A DNA stretch of 12,692 nt from JAAYEV01 sp964508195 (GCA_964508195.1 CAZDSH010000043.1:1-12692), one strand, 5' to 3'. Shown: positions 1-6,875, counted from the stretch's first letter. The notes: generated by a model from the letters alone, not told the origin. Made by a program: numbers and translations.

Positions 1-131
1 ACGCTGGCGCTACGCTCAGGATGACACGCTGGTGCTACGCTCAGGATGACACGCTAGTGCTACGCTCAGGATGACACGCTGGCGCTACGCTCAGGATGAC
101 ACGCTGGCGCTACGCTCAGGATGACACGCTA
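1..131. repeat. 25-bp direct tandem repeat array, GC-rich, cut by the left window edge
   Basis: Five complete head-to-tail 25-bp units start at 1, 26, 51, 76 and 101, followed by a 6-base partial unit (126-131) where the array ends abruptly. Each unit begins ACGCTGGCGC and ends with GCTCAGGATGAC. Units differ only at unit positions 6 (G or A) and 8 (C or T). The unit is about 64% GC against very AT-rich flanking DNA. Its length is not a multiple of three and no reading frame crosses it, so it is not coding. There are no spacers between the units, so it is not a CRISPR array. The reverse strand reads GTCATCCTGAGCG..., which from memory resembles an interspersed repeat found in many Clostridia and Chloroflexi; I could not check this. 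Confidence 0.95.
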
Positions 132-219
132 GAAGATGTAAAGTCTTTATCACGTTATATATAGATTAGTATATTCTCGAGATTTGGGCTCCGATTTCGT
201 ACCAATATTGTAAATCCTA

Positions 220-233
220 GGCCCCCTGGGGCC
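220..233. promoter_or_regulatory. GC-rich perfect dyad in the kor leader, possible operator
   Basis: GGCCCC and GGGGCC are perfect inverted arms separated by CT, standing alone in AT-rich DNA. It is too tight for a good hairpin and has no adjacent T-run, so a protein-binding site is more likely than a terminator. It lies about 20 bases upstream of the candidate -35 box. Its role is inference only. Confidence 0.3.
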
Positions 234-251
234 ATTAAAATGAAATTTTTA

Positions 252-280
252 TTGCAAAATATAGCGAAATATAATAAAAT
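252..280 (+). promoter_or_regulatory. Candidate sigma-A promoter for korDABC
   Basis: TTGCAA (252-257) and TAAAAT (275-280) are separated by 17 bases and match the -35/-10 consensus at 4/6 and 5/6. A start near 287 would leave a leader of about 74 nt before korD. The region is so AT-rich that several other -10-like hexamers exist, so the exact choice is uncertain. Confidence 0.35.
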
Positions 281-360
281 TAAAACAGAAAATGAAGTTA
301 TAATTGCATAAAACTTTGTATAATTAAAACACATAATTATAAAAAAAGGGGGTCAGAAGG

Positions 361-570
361 ATGGCGGTAAAAGTAAAGGGGCCGATAATCAAGGAAGAAT
401 GGTGTAAGGGCTGCGGAATATGCGTGGCGTTTTGCCCCAAGGATGTCCTCGAAATAGTGGACAACAAAGTAAAGGCAGTAAATAGGGACGCCTGTAATAA
501 CTGTGGACTTTGCGAATTGAGATGTCCTGATTACGCTATCTATCTAAAGAAAGAGGGTGACGGACAGTGA
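361..570 (+). CDS. korD: 2-oxoacid:ferredoxin oxidoreductase, delta (ferredoxin-type) subunit
   Basis: A 69-residue dicluster 4Fe-4S protein. It has two complete cysteine motifs of the type CxxCxxCxxxCP: C15, C18, C21, C25-P26 and C45, C48, C51, C55-P56, each expected to hold a [4Fe-4S] cluster. In this enzyme family the small subunit passes electrons from the catalytic subunits to free ferredoxin in the cytoplasm. The ATG has AGGGGG 8 bases upstream. The stop overlaps the GTG start of korA (GTGA, 567-570), indicating translational coupling. Position as the first gene of a D-A-B-C cluster is the usual arrangement for KGOR/VOR-type enzymes and supports the subunit assignment over a free-standing ferredoxin. 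Confidence 0.9.
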   Translation: MAVKVKGPIIKEEWCKGCGICVAFCPKDVLEIVDNKVKAVNRDACNNCGLCELRCPDYAIYLKKEGDGQ

Positions 571-1706
571 CTAATGGTAAAGCCAGACTTATGCAAGGGA
601 ACGAAGCTTGTTTAGAGGGGGCAATCGCTGCCGGGATGAGGTTTTTCGCCGGATATCCAATTACCCCTTCTACAGAGATAGCTGAAGGGGCCTCAGCGCG
701 GTTACCTAAAATCGGTGGCAAGTTCATTCAGATGGAGGACGAAATAGGCAGCATGGCCGCGGTGATAGGAGCCTCCTTAGCGGGATTAAAGGCTATGACA
801 GCCACGAGCGGACCAGGTATGTCCCTTAAACTTGAAAACATTGGGTATGCATCCTTAACAGAAATACCCTGCGTAATAGTGAATGTCCAAAGGGGAGGAC
901 CCAGTACGGGGCTTCCGACCTCGCCATCCCAGGGGGATATAATGCAGGCACGATGGGGACCCCATGGTGATCATCCGACTATCGCACTGTATCCGGCTTC
1001 GGTATCCGAGGCCTATACGGTTACTGTAACAGCTTTCAACTTTGCAGAGAAATATAGGATGCCTGTTATTCTATTACTCGATGAAGTTATTGGCCATATG
1101 CGGGAGAGGGTTGTATTGCCCGATGCGAAGGATTTAAAAATAATTGATAGAAAAAAAGCTAGCGTACCGCCGGAGGAGTATTTACCCTATAAGGCGGATC
1201 CCGATGGCGGCGTACCGGAAATGCCCGCCTTTGGTGAGGGTTACAGATATCATGTAACGGGGCTCATACATAGCGAAAATGGGTTCCCTACCTCCGATAC
1301 ACAAGAGACCGCTGCACTTATTAATAGATTGATGAAAAAGGTGGACAATAACTCTAAGGATATAATAAGATATGAAGAAGATGGACTTGAAGATGCAAAA
1401 ATAGTACTTATCGCCTATGGTAGTGCCTCAAGGTCCGCAAAAAGTGCTATGGATACGGCTAGGGAGCAGGGGATTTCCATCGGTTTGTTTAGGCCAATAA
1501 CTATATGGCCCTTCGCCGAGGACAAGATAAAAGAAATAGCGAATAAAGCCGAAACTATAATAGTGCCTGAAATGAACCTCGGCCAGTACAGGTCGGAAGT
1601 AGAAAGGGCGGCGTCGGGTAAATGTGAGATATTAGGCATTAATAGGGCCGACGGAGAAATAATAACGCCGGAAGACATATTAGAAAAAATAAAGGGGGTA
1701 TGTTAA
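567..1706 (+). CDS. korA: 2-oxoacid:ferredoxin oxidoreductase, alpha subunit
   Basis: A 379-residue alpha subunit of the thiamine-diphosphate-dependent oxidoreductase that converts a 2-oxoacid plus CoA to acyl-CoA, CO2 and reduced ferredoxin, or runs in reverse. Recognisable motifs are GYPITPSTE (residues 29-37), ATSGPGMSL (79-87), RGGPSTGLPT (109-118) and QGD (122-124) in the pyrimidine-binding domain, followed by the C-terminal domain II beginning near residue 275. The length fits the family. It starts with GTG at 567, overlapping the korD stop by four bases; AGAGGG lies upstream at a suitable distance. The substrate is probably 2-oxoglutarate, but the branched-chain 2-oxoacid (VorB-type) enzymes are close relatives and I cannot exclude them by eye. 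Confidence 0.92.
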   Translation: MTNGKARLMQGNEACLEGAIAAGMRFFAGYPITPSTEIAEGASARLPKIGGKFIQMEDEIGSMAAVIGASLAGLKAMTATSGPGMSLKLENIGYASLTEIPCVIVNVQRGGPSTGLPTSPSQGDIMQARWGPHGDHPTIALYPASVSEAYTVTVTAFNFAEKYRMPVILLLDEVIGHMRERVVLPDAKDLKIIDRKKASVPPEEYLPYKADPDGGVPEMPAFGEGYRYHVTGLIHSENGFPTSDTQETAALINRLMKKVDNNSKDIIRYEEDGLEDAKIVLIAYGSASRSAKSAMDTAREQGISIGLFRPITIWPFAEDKIKEIANKAETIIVPEMNLGQYRSEVERAASGKCEILGINRADGEIITPEDILEKIKGVC

Positions 1707-2510
1707 GTGAATAGTGCTCTAGTTAAAGATTATTTTAGGATGGATAAACTGCCCCATATATGGTGTCCCGGTTGCGGCCATGGAATAGTGACAAGGTCCG
1801 TAATAAAGGCTATTGACGAACTAAAACTTGAAAAGGATAAGGTGTGTATTGTATCCGGTATAGGGTGCTCGTCCAGGGCCCCGGGGTACTTGGACTTTAA
1901 CACCCTGCATACAACCCATGGCAGGGCCCTTGCCTTTGCAACGGGTATAAAACATGCGAACCCGGAGCTGGAGATAATAGTTATAACCGGGGACGGTGAT
2001 TGCTCTGCTATCGGTGGCAACCATCTCATCCACGCTGCAAGGCGGAACATAGGTATCACCGCGGTGGCGTATAACAACAATATTTATGGCATGACCGGCG
2101 GGCAGTACTCCCCGACGACCCCTACCGGTGATAAGGGTACTACCGCGCCCTATGGCAATATAGATAAAAGTTTTGATATATGCGGACTGGCACAGGCCGC
2201 AGGCGCGTCCTATACTGCAAGATCTACGGTTTATCATGCTCAGCTCCTTACAAGGCTCATAAAGGACGGTATTTCGAATAATGGTTTTTCGTTAATAGAT
2301 GCTATCAGCGTTTGTCCTACTTATTATGGCAGAAGAAACAAAAAGGGCGATGCCGTCAAGATGATGGAATGGCTAAGGGATCATGCAGTTAACGTGGCTG
2401 CTGCGGCTAAACTACCCAAGGAAAAGCTGGAGGGTAAATTCCTAATAGGTAAGCTACATCACGAGCCACAACCGGAATATACCGAAGAATATAAAAAAAT
2501 AGCCAAATAA
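1707..2510 (+). CDS. korB: 2-oxoacid:ferredoxin oxidoreductase, beta (ThDP-binding) subunit
   Basis: A 267-residue catalytic beta subunit that binds thiamine diphosphate and a [4Fe-4S] cluster. The N-terminal CPGCGHG motif (C20, C23) and C54 in GIGCSS are expected cluster ligands. The ThDP/Mg motif is GDGDCSAIGGNH (95-106), followed by YNNNIYGMTGGQ (122-133), both highly typical of KorB/VorA-type subunits. The GTG start follows the korA stop TAA with no gap, and AAAGGGGG (1691-1698) sits 8 bases upstream. The C-terminal 60 residues are the lysine-rich tail normal for this subunit. Nothing is truncated. As for korA, 2-oxoglutarate is the most likely substrate but is not proven by the sequence. 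Confidence 0.93.
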   Translation: MNSALVKDYFRMDKLPHIWCPGCGHGIVTRSVIKAIDELKLEKDKVCIVSGIGCSSRAPGYLDFNTLHTTHGRALAFATGIKHANPELEIIVITGDGDCSAIGGNHLIHAARRNIGITAVAYNNNIYGMTGGQYSPTTPTGDKGTTAPYGNIDKSFDICGLAQAAGASYTARSTVYHAQLLTRLIKDGISNNGFSLIDAISVCPTYYGRRNKKGDAVKMMEWLRDHAVNVAAAAKLPKEKLEGKFLIGKLHHEPQPEYTEEYKKIAK

Positions 2511-2574
2511 AGATATAAGGACACAATCGTTTATTAATAAAAGTACGATTCTGAAAATAAGGAGGGATATAGGA

Positions 2575-3105
2575 ATGTCCAGTACCGAAATCAGGTTAAG
2601 CGGTTCCGGGGGCCAGGGTTTACTTTTAGGGGGTATAGTACTTGCCGAAGGAGCTATCTTGGATGGAAAGAACGCTGTTCAGACGCAGTCCTATGGCCCC
2701 GAGGCAAGGGGCGGAGCTAGCAAATCCGAAGTGATTATTTCCGACGAAGATATATACTATCCAAGGGTACGAAGGCCTAATGTATTTTTGGCCCTCACCC
2801 AGGAGGCCTACGATAAATATGTAGGTAGCGTAGAGGAAGAAGGAATAATAATCGTGGATAAATCGGTGGAGCTATCCGATGTAAAGTGTGCGAAAAAATA
2901 TCGTTTACCTATACTTGATACCGCCAAGAATGTAGTAGGCCGGGCGATGGTGGCCAATATAGTTGCCCTAGGGACCATCAATGAGATTGCAAACCTTATC
3001 TCACCAGAGGCCTTAGAAAACGCTGTACTAAATCGCGTACCGAAGGGGACGGAGGAGCTAAACCGGAAAGCACTGTTGGCCGGGCGAGACATATGTAGCA
3101 ACTAA
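2575..3105 (+). CDS. korC: 2-oxoacid:ferredoxin oxidoreductase, gamma subunit
   Basis: A 176-residue gamma subunit of the same complex. It opens with the glycine-rich loop GSGGQG (10-15) and carries the conserved SYGPEARGG segment (39-47), both standard for the KorC/PorC/VorC family, where this domain takes part in CoA binding and subunit contacts. The ATG at 2575 has a near-perfect AAGGAGGG (2559-2566) 8 bases upstream, the best Shine-Dalgarno site in the operon. The gap after korB is 64 bases, longer than the others, and contains a weak inverted repeat AATCGT/ACGATT (2525-2530 and 2545-2550) around the palindrome TTATTAATAA. The downstream regulator gene begins only 21 bases after the stop. 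Confidence 0.92.
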   Translation: MSSTEIRLSGSGGQGLLLGGIVLAEGAILDGKNAVQTQSYGPEARGGASKSEVIISDEDIYYPRVRRPNVFLALTQEAYDKYVGSVEEEGIIIVDKSVELSDVKCAKKYRLPILDTAKNVVGRAMVANIVALGTINEIANLISPEALENAVLNRVPKGTEELNRKALLAGRDICSN

Positions 3106-3126
3106 CAGCGAAAAAGGGATGGTGCT

Positions 3127-4005
3127 ATGAAGTATGCAGATAAAGATCTAATAAGATTGATAAATAATAATTATTCCGAATTCAGCAAAGGACAGAAACT
3201 AATAGCCCAGTTTATCACAGAACAGTACGATAAGGCTGCATTTATGACCGCCGCTAAGCTCGGGGAAAGGGTGGGCGTTAGCGAATCCACCGTAGTGCGG
3301 TTTGCCATCGCCCTGGGATATGAGGGCTATCCGGAATTACAAAAAGCTTTGCAGGAGCTTATCAAAACAAAGCTAACTACGGTCCAAAGAATCGAGATGA
3401 CTTCGGATTATGCCGGCGGGAATGATATATTCAGAAGAATACTTAAATCGGATATGGACAATATAAGGAATACTTATGAGAAAGTAGATGTGCAGGCCTA
3501 TGAGAGTGTAGTTGATTATCTGTTAGACGGGGAAAATATATATATAATAGGTCTACGGACATCAACGGTGTTAGCAAGCTTTATGGGATTTTATTTAAAT
3601 TTAATTTTAGGGAATGTTCGGGTGGTATCCCAGGGTATAAGCGATATTTACGAACAACTCTTTAACGTCGGTAAGGGGGATGTAGTAGTAGCGATAAGTT
3701 ATCCTAGGTATTCAAGAAGGACGATAGAGGTAATGGGGTTTGTAAAATCCAAAGGTGCTACTACTATTGCCATAACCGATGGACCTTTGTCACCGCTTTT
3801 AAACCATGCGGATTTGTCCCTTTACGCGAAAAGCAATATGGCTTCTTTCGTGGATTCGTTGGTGGCCCCTTTAAGCCTAATAAACGCGTTGATCATTGCC
3901 GTAAGCCTTAGGGAGAAGGATAGGGTAACTAACGCCTTTGAAAGGTTAGAAGAGATCTGGGGTAAACATAATGTATACTCCGATAGGGATAGAAACGGAT
4001 TGTAA
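3127..4005 (+). CDS. MurR/RpiR family transcriptional regulator (HTH plus SIS domain)
   Basis: A 292-residue DNA-binding regulator. Residues 1-78 form the RpiR-type N-terminal domain, with the helix-turn-helix around 42-62 (AAKLGERVGVSESTVVRFA) and the typical ALGYEGYPELQ that follows. Residues about 125-265 form a SIS domain (GLRTSTVLA at 142-150), a fold that binds phosphosugars in this family. It begins 21 bases after korC with AAGGGAT upstream of the ATG, so it is probably the last gene of the kor operon. In this family such genes repress or activate neighbouring carbon-metabolism genes in response to a sugar phosphate; that it controls kor is inference from position. The effector cannot be read from the sequence. 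Confidence 0.88.
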   Translation: MKYADKDLIRLINNNYSEFSKGQKLIAQFITEQYDKAAFMTAAKLGERVGVSESTVVRFAIALGYEGYPELQKALQELIKTKLTTVQRIEMTSDYAGGNDIFRRILKSDMDNIRNTYEKVDVQAYESVVDYLLDGENIYIIGLRTSTVLASFMGFYLNLILGNVRVVSQGISDIYEQLFNVGKGDVVVAISYPRYSRRTIEVMGFVKSKGATTIAITDGPLSPLLNHADLSLYAKSNMASFVDSLVAPLSLINALIIAVSLREKDRVTNAFERLEEIWGKHNVYSDRDRNGL

Positions 4006-4019
4006 AATACCGGCACCAG

Positions 4020-4051
4020 AATAACCGTGGAACTTGTTTTCCACGGTTATT
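4020..4051 (+). terminator. Strong hairpin after the kor-rpiR unit, likely terminator with a poor T-run
   Basis: A perfect 13-bp inverted repeat: AATAACCGTGGAA (4020-4032) and TTCCACGGTTATT (4039-4051), with the six-base loop CTTGTT. It lies 14 bases after the regulator stop. The downstream side is TTGAATGTTTTA rather than a clean T-tract, so termination may be partial, or the element may be an attenuator or RNA processing site. The next gene starts at 4083. Confidence 0.65.
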
Positions 4052-4082
4052 TGAATGTTTTAGGAAGGGGGAGGGTAACTCT

Positions 4083-4691
4083 ATGACCGGGCTGTATTTA
4101 TTGCGCCATGGTGAAACAAAATGGAACAGGCTCTCTAAAACCCAGGGTTGCGTGGATACGGATTTAAGCGAAGAAGGGCTGATACAAGGGAGAAAACTTG
4201 CCCTGAGATTAACATCTGAAAACATAACCGCGATATATACAAGTAACCTCAAAAGGGCCTATTCTACGGCACAGATTATAGGACAAACTTTAAATATTCC
4301 GATAAACATTTTACCGGATCTCAGGGAAATGAATTTTGGTCGCTGGGAGGGCATGGATATTGATAGCATAAAAAAGAAATATTACGACATACATAGGCTC
4401 TGGATAAGTGATCCCAGAAAAGCGCGTATTCCCGATGCCGAGCACCTAACCCAGGTACAAGACAGGGCTGTAAAAGCGGCTAGCGGTATTATAAATTCAC
4501 ATCGAGGGGACAATATAGCAGTAGTGTCCCATGGAATAACGTTAAAATGTTTAATATTCGGTTTATTAGGTATGGACCTTAAGAATTTGTCGAAAATCAG
4601 AATAGATAATTGTTCTATCACTCTATTAAAATTTGAAGGCGGACATTATATCCTTAATTACTTAAACGATACGTACCATATGAAGGGATGA
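4083..4691 (+). CDS. Histidine phosphatase family protein (phosphoglycerate mutase-like)
   Basis: A 202-residue member of the histidine phosphatase superfamily, cofactor-independent of metals. The catalytic RHG triad is R8-H9-G10 (LLRHGETKWN), with R58, acid E82 and the second histidine H150 (VVSHG) in the expected places. H9 becomes phosphorylated during catalysis in this family. Relatives include alpha-ribazole phosphatase (CobC), phosphoglycerate mutase-like enzymes and broad phosphatases; there is no cobalamin gene nearby, so I give no specific substrate. The ATG is preceded by a purine-rich AAGGGGGAGGG ending 7 bases upstream. The stop overlaps the ATG at 4688 of the next gene (ATGA), so the two are probably co-transcribed. 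Confidence 0.88.
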   Translation: MTGLYLLRHGETKWNRLSKTQGCVDTDLSEEGLIQGRKLALRLTSENITAIYTSNLKRAYSTAQIIGQTLNIPINILPDLREMNFGRWEGMDIDSIKKKYYDIHRLWISDPRKARIPDAEHLTQVQDRAVKAASGIINSHRGDNIAVVSHGITLKCLIFGLLGMDLKNLSKIRIDNCSITLLKFEGGHYILNYLNDTYHMKG

Positions 4692-5929
4692 TTTCTTTGA
4701 AACGAAGGGTAATCGTAATAGGAGGCGGTGCTTCGGGAATGATGGCCGCAGCGGTTGCCGCATCTAGGGGCGCAGAAACCGTCCTTCTGGAGAAGAACGA
4801 AAAGCTCGGTAAAAAATTATATATAACCGGTAAAGGCCGATGCAATGTTACGAACCAGTGCAGCATAGAAAGAATAATAGAAAACATCCCCGGCAACGGA
4901 AATTTTATGTACAGCGCTTTATATTCCTTCGATAATGAACACCTTAGGGGTTTGTTAAATGAATTAGGGGTACCTACTAAGGCGGAAAGGGGAGGCAGGG
5001 TATTCCCTGTATCGGATAAATCCAGCGATATTATAAGGGCTCTGGAGAACTTTATGAGGAGATATAAAGTATCGATAAATTTAAATACAAAAGCATCAGG
5101 GATAAGTGTGCATAAAGGCCGTGTTAATGGGGTGTATATTGGTAATAAGGAGTTAATACATAGCAACTCAATAGTAGTTGCCACCGGCGGCCTTTCCTAT
5201 CCATCAACGGGGAGCAACGGCGATGGATATGGGTGGGCGGCGGAGGTAGGGCATTCCATAACACCTTTAAGGCCCTCCCTAGTACCCTTAGGGATCAAAG
5301 AGAATTGGGTGAAGGAATTGCAGGGATTGGCCCTGAAAAATATAAAGGTTAAGGCTGTTACGCCACAGGGCAAAACCCTAAGGGAGGAGTTTGGTGAGAT
5401 GATTTTCACTCATTTCGGTGTATCCGGCCCCGTTATTTTAACTATTAGCCGTTTTATATATGATTGGATAGAGAACGGCGTAAAACTAAGTATAGACCTA
5501 AAACCTGCCCTGTCCTATGAAACACTGAGGACAAGGATATTGCGAGATTTTTCAAAGGGGGCCAATAAACAGGCCGAAACCTGCCTTGATAGGCTTTTAC
5601 CTAAAAACCTAGCGAGAATTATAATGAGACTCTCCGATATAGACCCGAATAAAAAAATAAATCAAATTACCCGGGGTGAACGACAATTTCTTATAGATTC
5701 GTTAAAGGGATTAAAGCTAAGCGTCACAAACCTTAGGCCCTTCAGTGAGGCCGTGGTTACCGCAGGAGGCGTATCAACGGATGAGGTGGATCCGAGAACA
5801 ATGGAATCCAGGCTGGTTAAGGGGCTTATGTTCGCCGGCGAAGTATTGGACGTTGATGCGCTAACGGGCGGATTTAATCTACAGATCGCATTTTCAACGG
5901 GTTACGTGGCGGGTATGTCCTGTTGCTAA
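4688..5929 (+). CDS. HI0933/BaiN-type NAD(P)/FAD-dependent oxidoreductase
   Basis: A flavoprotein of up to 413 residues in the HI0933 family (Pfam HI0933_like; YhiN and BaiN are relatives). The FAD dinucleotide-binding motif GGGASG is at 12-17, the family signature GKGRCNVTN at 48-56, a GGLSYPSTGSNGDGY segment near 167-181, and the C-terminal FAGEVLDVDALTGGFNLQ motif is intact. The biochemical substrate is unknown for most members. The start is ambiguous: the ATG at 4688 overlaps the previous stop but has GAAGGG directly against it with no spacer, whereas the in-frame TTG at 4697 has the same AAGGG at about 9 bases. TTG is used elsewhere in this window, so the shorter 410-residue form is a real alternative. 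Confidence 0.9.
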   Translation: MISLKRRVIVIGGGASGMMAAAVAASRGAETVLLEKNEKLGKKLYITGKGRCNVTNQCSIERIIENIPGNGNFMYSALYSFDNEHLRGLLNELGVPTKAERGGRVFPVSDKSSDIIRALENFMRRYKVSINLNTKASGISVHKGRVNGVYIGNKELIHSNSIVVATGGLSYPSTGSNGDGYGWAAEVGHSITPLRPSLVPLGIKENWVKELQGLALKNIKVKAVTPQGKTLREEFGEMIFTHFGVSGPVILTISRFIYDWIENGVKLSIDLKPALSYETLRTRILRDFSKGANKQAETCLDRLLPKNLARIIMRLSDIDPNKKINQITRGERQFLIDSLKGLKLSVTNLRPFSEAVVTAGGVSTDEVDPRTMESRLVKGLMFAGEVLDVDALTGGFNLQIAFSTGYVAGMSCC

Positions 5930-5957
5930 GGGGAATATTTACGTTTCTTTTTAAGGT

Positions 5958-6458
5958 ATGAGTAAGAAAACGGTGGGATTTTTAATGTCATCACGAAGGA
6001 GATATGCAGTAAGGGAATATAATAAAAGGATAGAAAAGCTGCTTTTTAAGGCGGTTTTGCTAGGTTTATTGATCCTTGTTGTATTTCAAATAGTCATGTT
6101 AAAGGATTCTGTAAGAATGTTCTTAAATTATACCACGATGCTAGAGGGAAGATCCCTTAGGGCGGAGGGGATGCTTATGGAAGAAGGCTACGTATGTTTG
6201 AGCCTCGAAAACGGTACATCGTTATCGGGGATAGAGCTGTTGCTAAACGGCGAACCCATTGCAAGCCTTGACACCCGCGGCGTTAGGGTACATGTAAGGA
6301 ACAATGACGTTTTAGAGTTGGATGCGTCAAGGAATAAAAAAGGGTGCGCATGGGTGCATGTGGTAGAGGTAAGTGACAACGTAATGCAGCCACCGGTGGG
6401 GCTACGGACGAGGGCCGCGAATAAAATAAACCTGATATCAAGGATTACGATAAAATAA
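5958..6458 (+). CDS. Small membrane-anchored protein of unknown function
   Basis: A 166-residue protein that I do not recognise as a named family. Residues 11-29 are rich in arginine and lysine, then comes one hydrophobic segment at about 29-48 (FKAVLLGLLILVVFQIVML), then about 115 mostly polar residues with alternating hydrophobic positions suggesting beta strands. By the positive-inside rule the N-terminus would be cytoplasmic and the C-terminal domain outside. There is no lipobox. The gene is 28 bases after the flavoprotein and likely in the same transcript. The start is uncertain: the ATG at 5958 has AAGG almost touching it, while the in-frame ATG at 5985 has GGTGGGA 6 bases upstream and gives 157 residues. 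From memory, small membrane proteins of this shape occur at the same locus in other Clostridia. Confidence 0.75.
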   Translation: MSKKTVGFLMSSRRRYAVREYNKRIEKLLFKAVLLGLLILVVFQIVMLKDSVRMFLNYTTMLEGRSLRAEGMLMEEGYVCLSLENGTSLSGIELLLNGEPIASLDTRGVRVHVRNNDVLELDASRNKKGCAWVHVVEVSDNVMQPPVGLRTRAANKINLISRITIK

Positions 6459-6461
6459 AGG

Positions 6462-6490
6462 TTGAGAAGACTTGCATTGTAATATATAAT
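6462..6490 (+). promoter_or_regulatory. Sigma-A type promoter for aroH
   Basis: TTGAGA (6462-6467) and TATAAT (6485-6490) are separated by exactly 17 bases, matching the consensus at 5/6 and 6/6. It lies in the 50-base gap before aroH. Transcription would begin near 6497, directly at the Shine-Dalgarno sequence GGTGAG (6498-6503), leaving a leader of only about 12 nt. Confidence 0.75.
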
Positions 6491-6508
6491 GATATACGGT
6501 GAGAATAT

Positions 6509-6871
6509 ATGTCAACGACGGCTATAAGAGGCGCAATTACAGTGGAAAATAATAGGGCATCGGATATCGAAGGGGCGGCCATTGAGCTATTAGAAGGAAT
6601 AATCCGGAGAAATAATCTCAAAAGGGAGAGCATCGTTTTTTTGATATTTACATGTACCCGGGATTTAGATAAACAGTATCCAGCGGTGGGTATAAGGCGC
6701 GCAGGATATGCCGAAATTCCGATGATGTGTGTCGCGGAGATGCCCGTAGACGGTAGCTTGGAAAGATGTATAAGGGTTCTTGTACTGGTGAATGTTGATA
6801 AAAATCGGAAAATCAAGCATGTGTATCTGAAGGGGGCTAAGAAATTAAGGCCGGATCTTTCAGATGGATAA
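6509..6871 (+). CDS. aroH: Chorismate mutase, AroH class
   Basis: A 120-residue monofunctional chorismate mutase that rearranges chorismate to prephenate for phenylalanine and tyrosine synthesis, of the trimeric Bacillus subtilis AroH type. The active-site residues known from that enzyme are all present here: R7 (IRGAITVE), R63, C74, E77 (MCVAEM), R89 (CIRV), Y106 (HVYL) and R114 (LRPDL). The length is close to the usual 120-127. The ATG has GGTGAG 5 bases upstream. It has its own promoter before it and a hairpin after it, so it appears to be a single-gene unit that can also receive read-through from the upstream genes. There is no sign of a feedback (ACT) domain. Confidence 0.95.
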   Translation: MSTTAIRGAITVENNRASDIEGAAIELLEGIIRRNNLKRESIVFLIFTCTRDLDKQYPAVGIRRAGYAEIPMMCVAEMPVDGSLERCIRVLVLVNVDKNRKIKHVYLKGAKKLRPDLSDG

Positions 6872-6875
6872 AAAC

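Larger units (their letters stand above)
132..360 (+). other. AT-rich intergenic leader upstream of the kor operon
   Basis: I see no gene here. The stretch lies between the repeat array and korD and becomes strongly A+T rich from about 234 onward. It holds a GC-rich dyad at 220-233, three TATAAT-like hexamers (270-275, 299-304, 319-324) and the korD ribosome binding site AGGGGG at 347-352, 8 bases before the ATG. Confidence 0.6.

Noticed and set aside
1..131. CRISPR array
   Set aside because: The units are directly adjacent with no unique spacers and no cas genes are nearby.
304..324. TTGCAT and TATAAT as a kor promoter
   Set aside because: The spacing is only 9 bases, far from the required 16-18; the 252-280 pair fits better.
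1730..2237. Two minus-strand ORFs (116 and 138 residues) inside korB
   Set aside because: They lie wholly inside a gene with clear catalytic motifs and show no protein-like motif of their own.
6509..6871. aroH as part of a larger aromatic amino acid operon
   Set aside because: It is flanked by its own promoter and hairpin and no other shikimate-pathway gene is adjacent.
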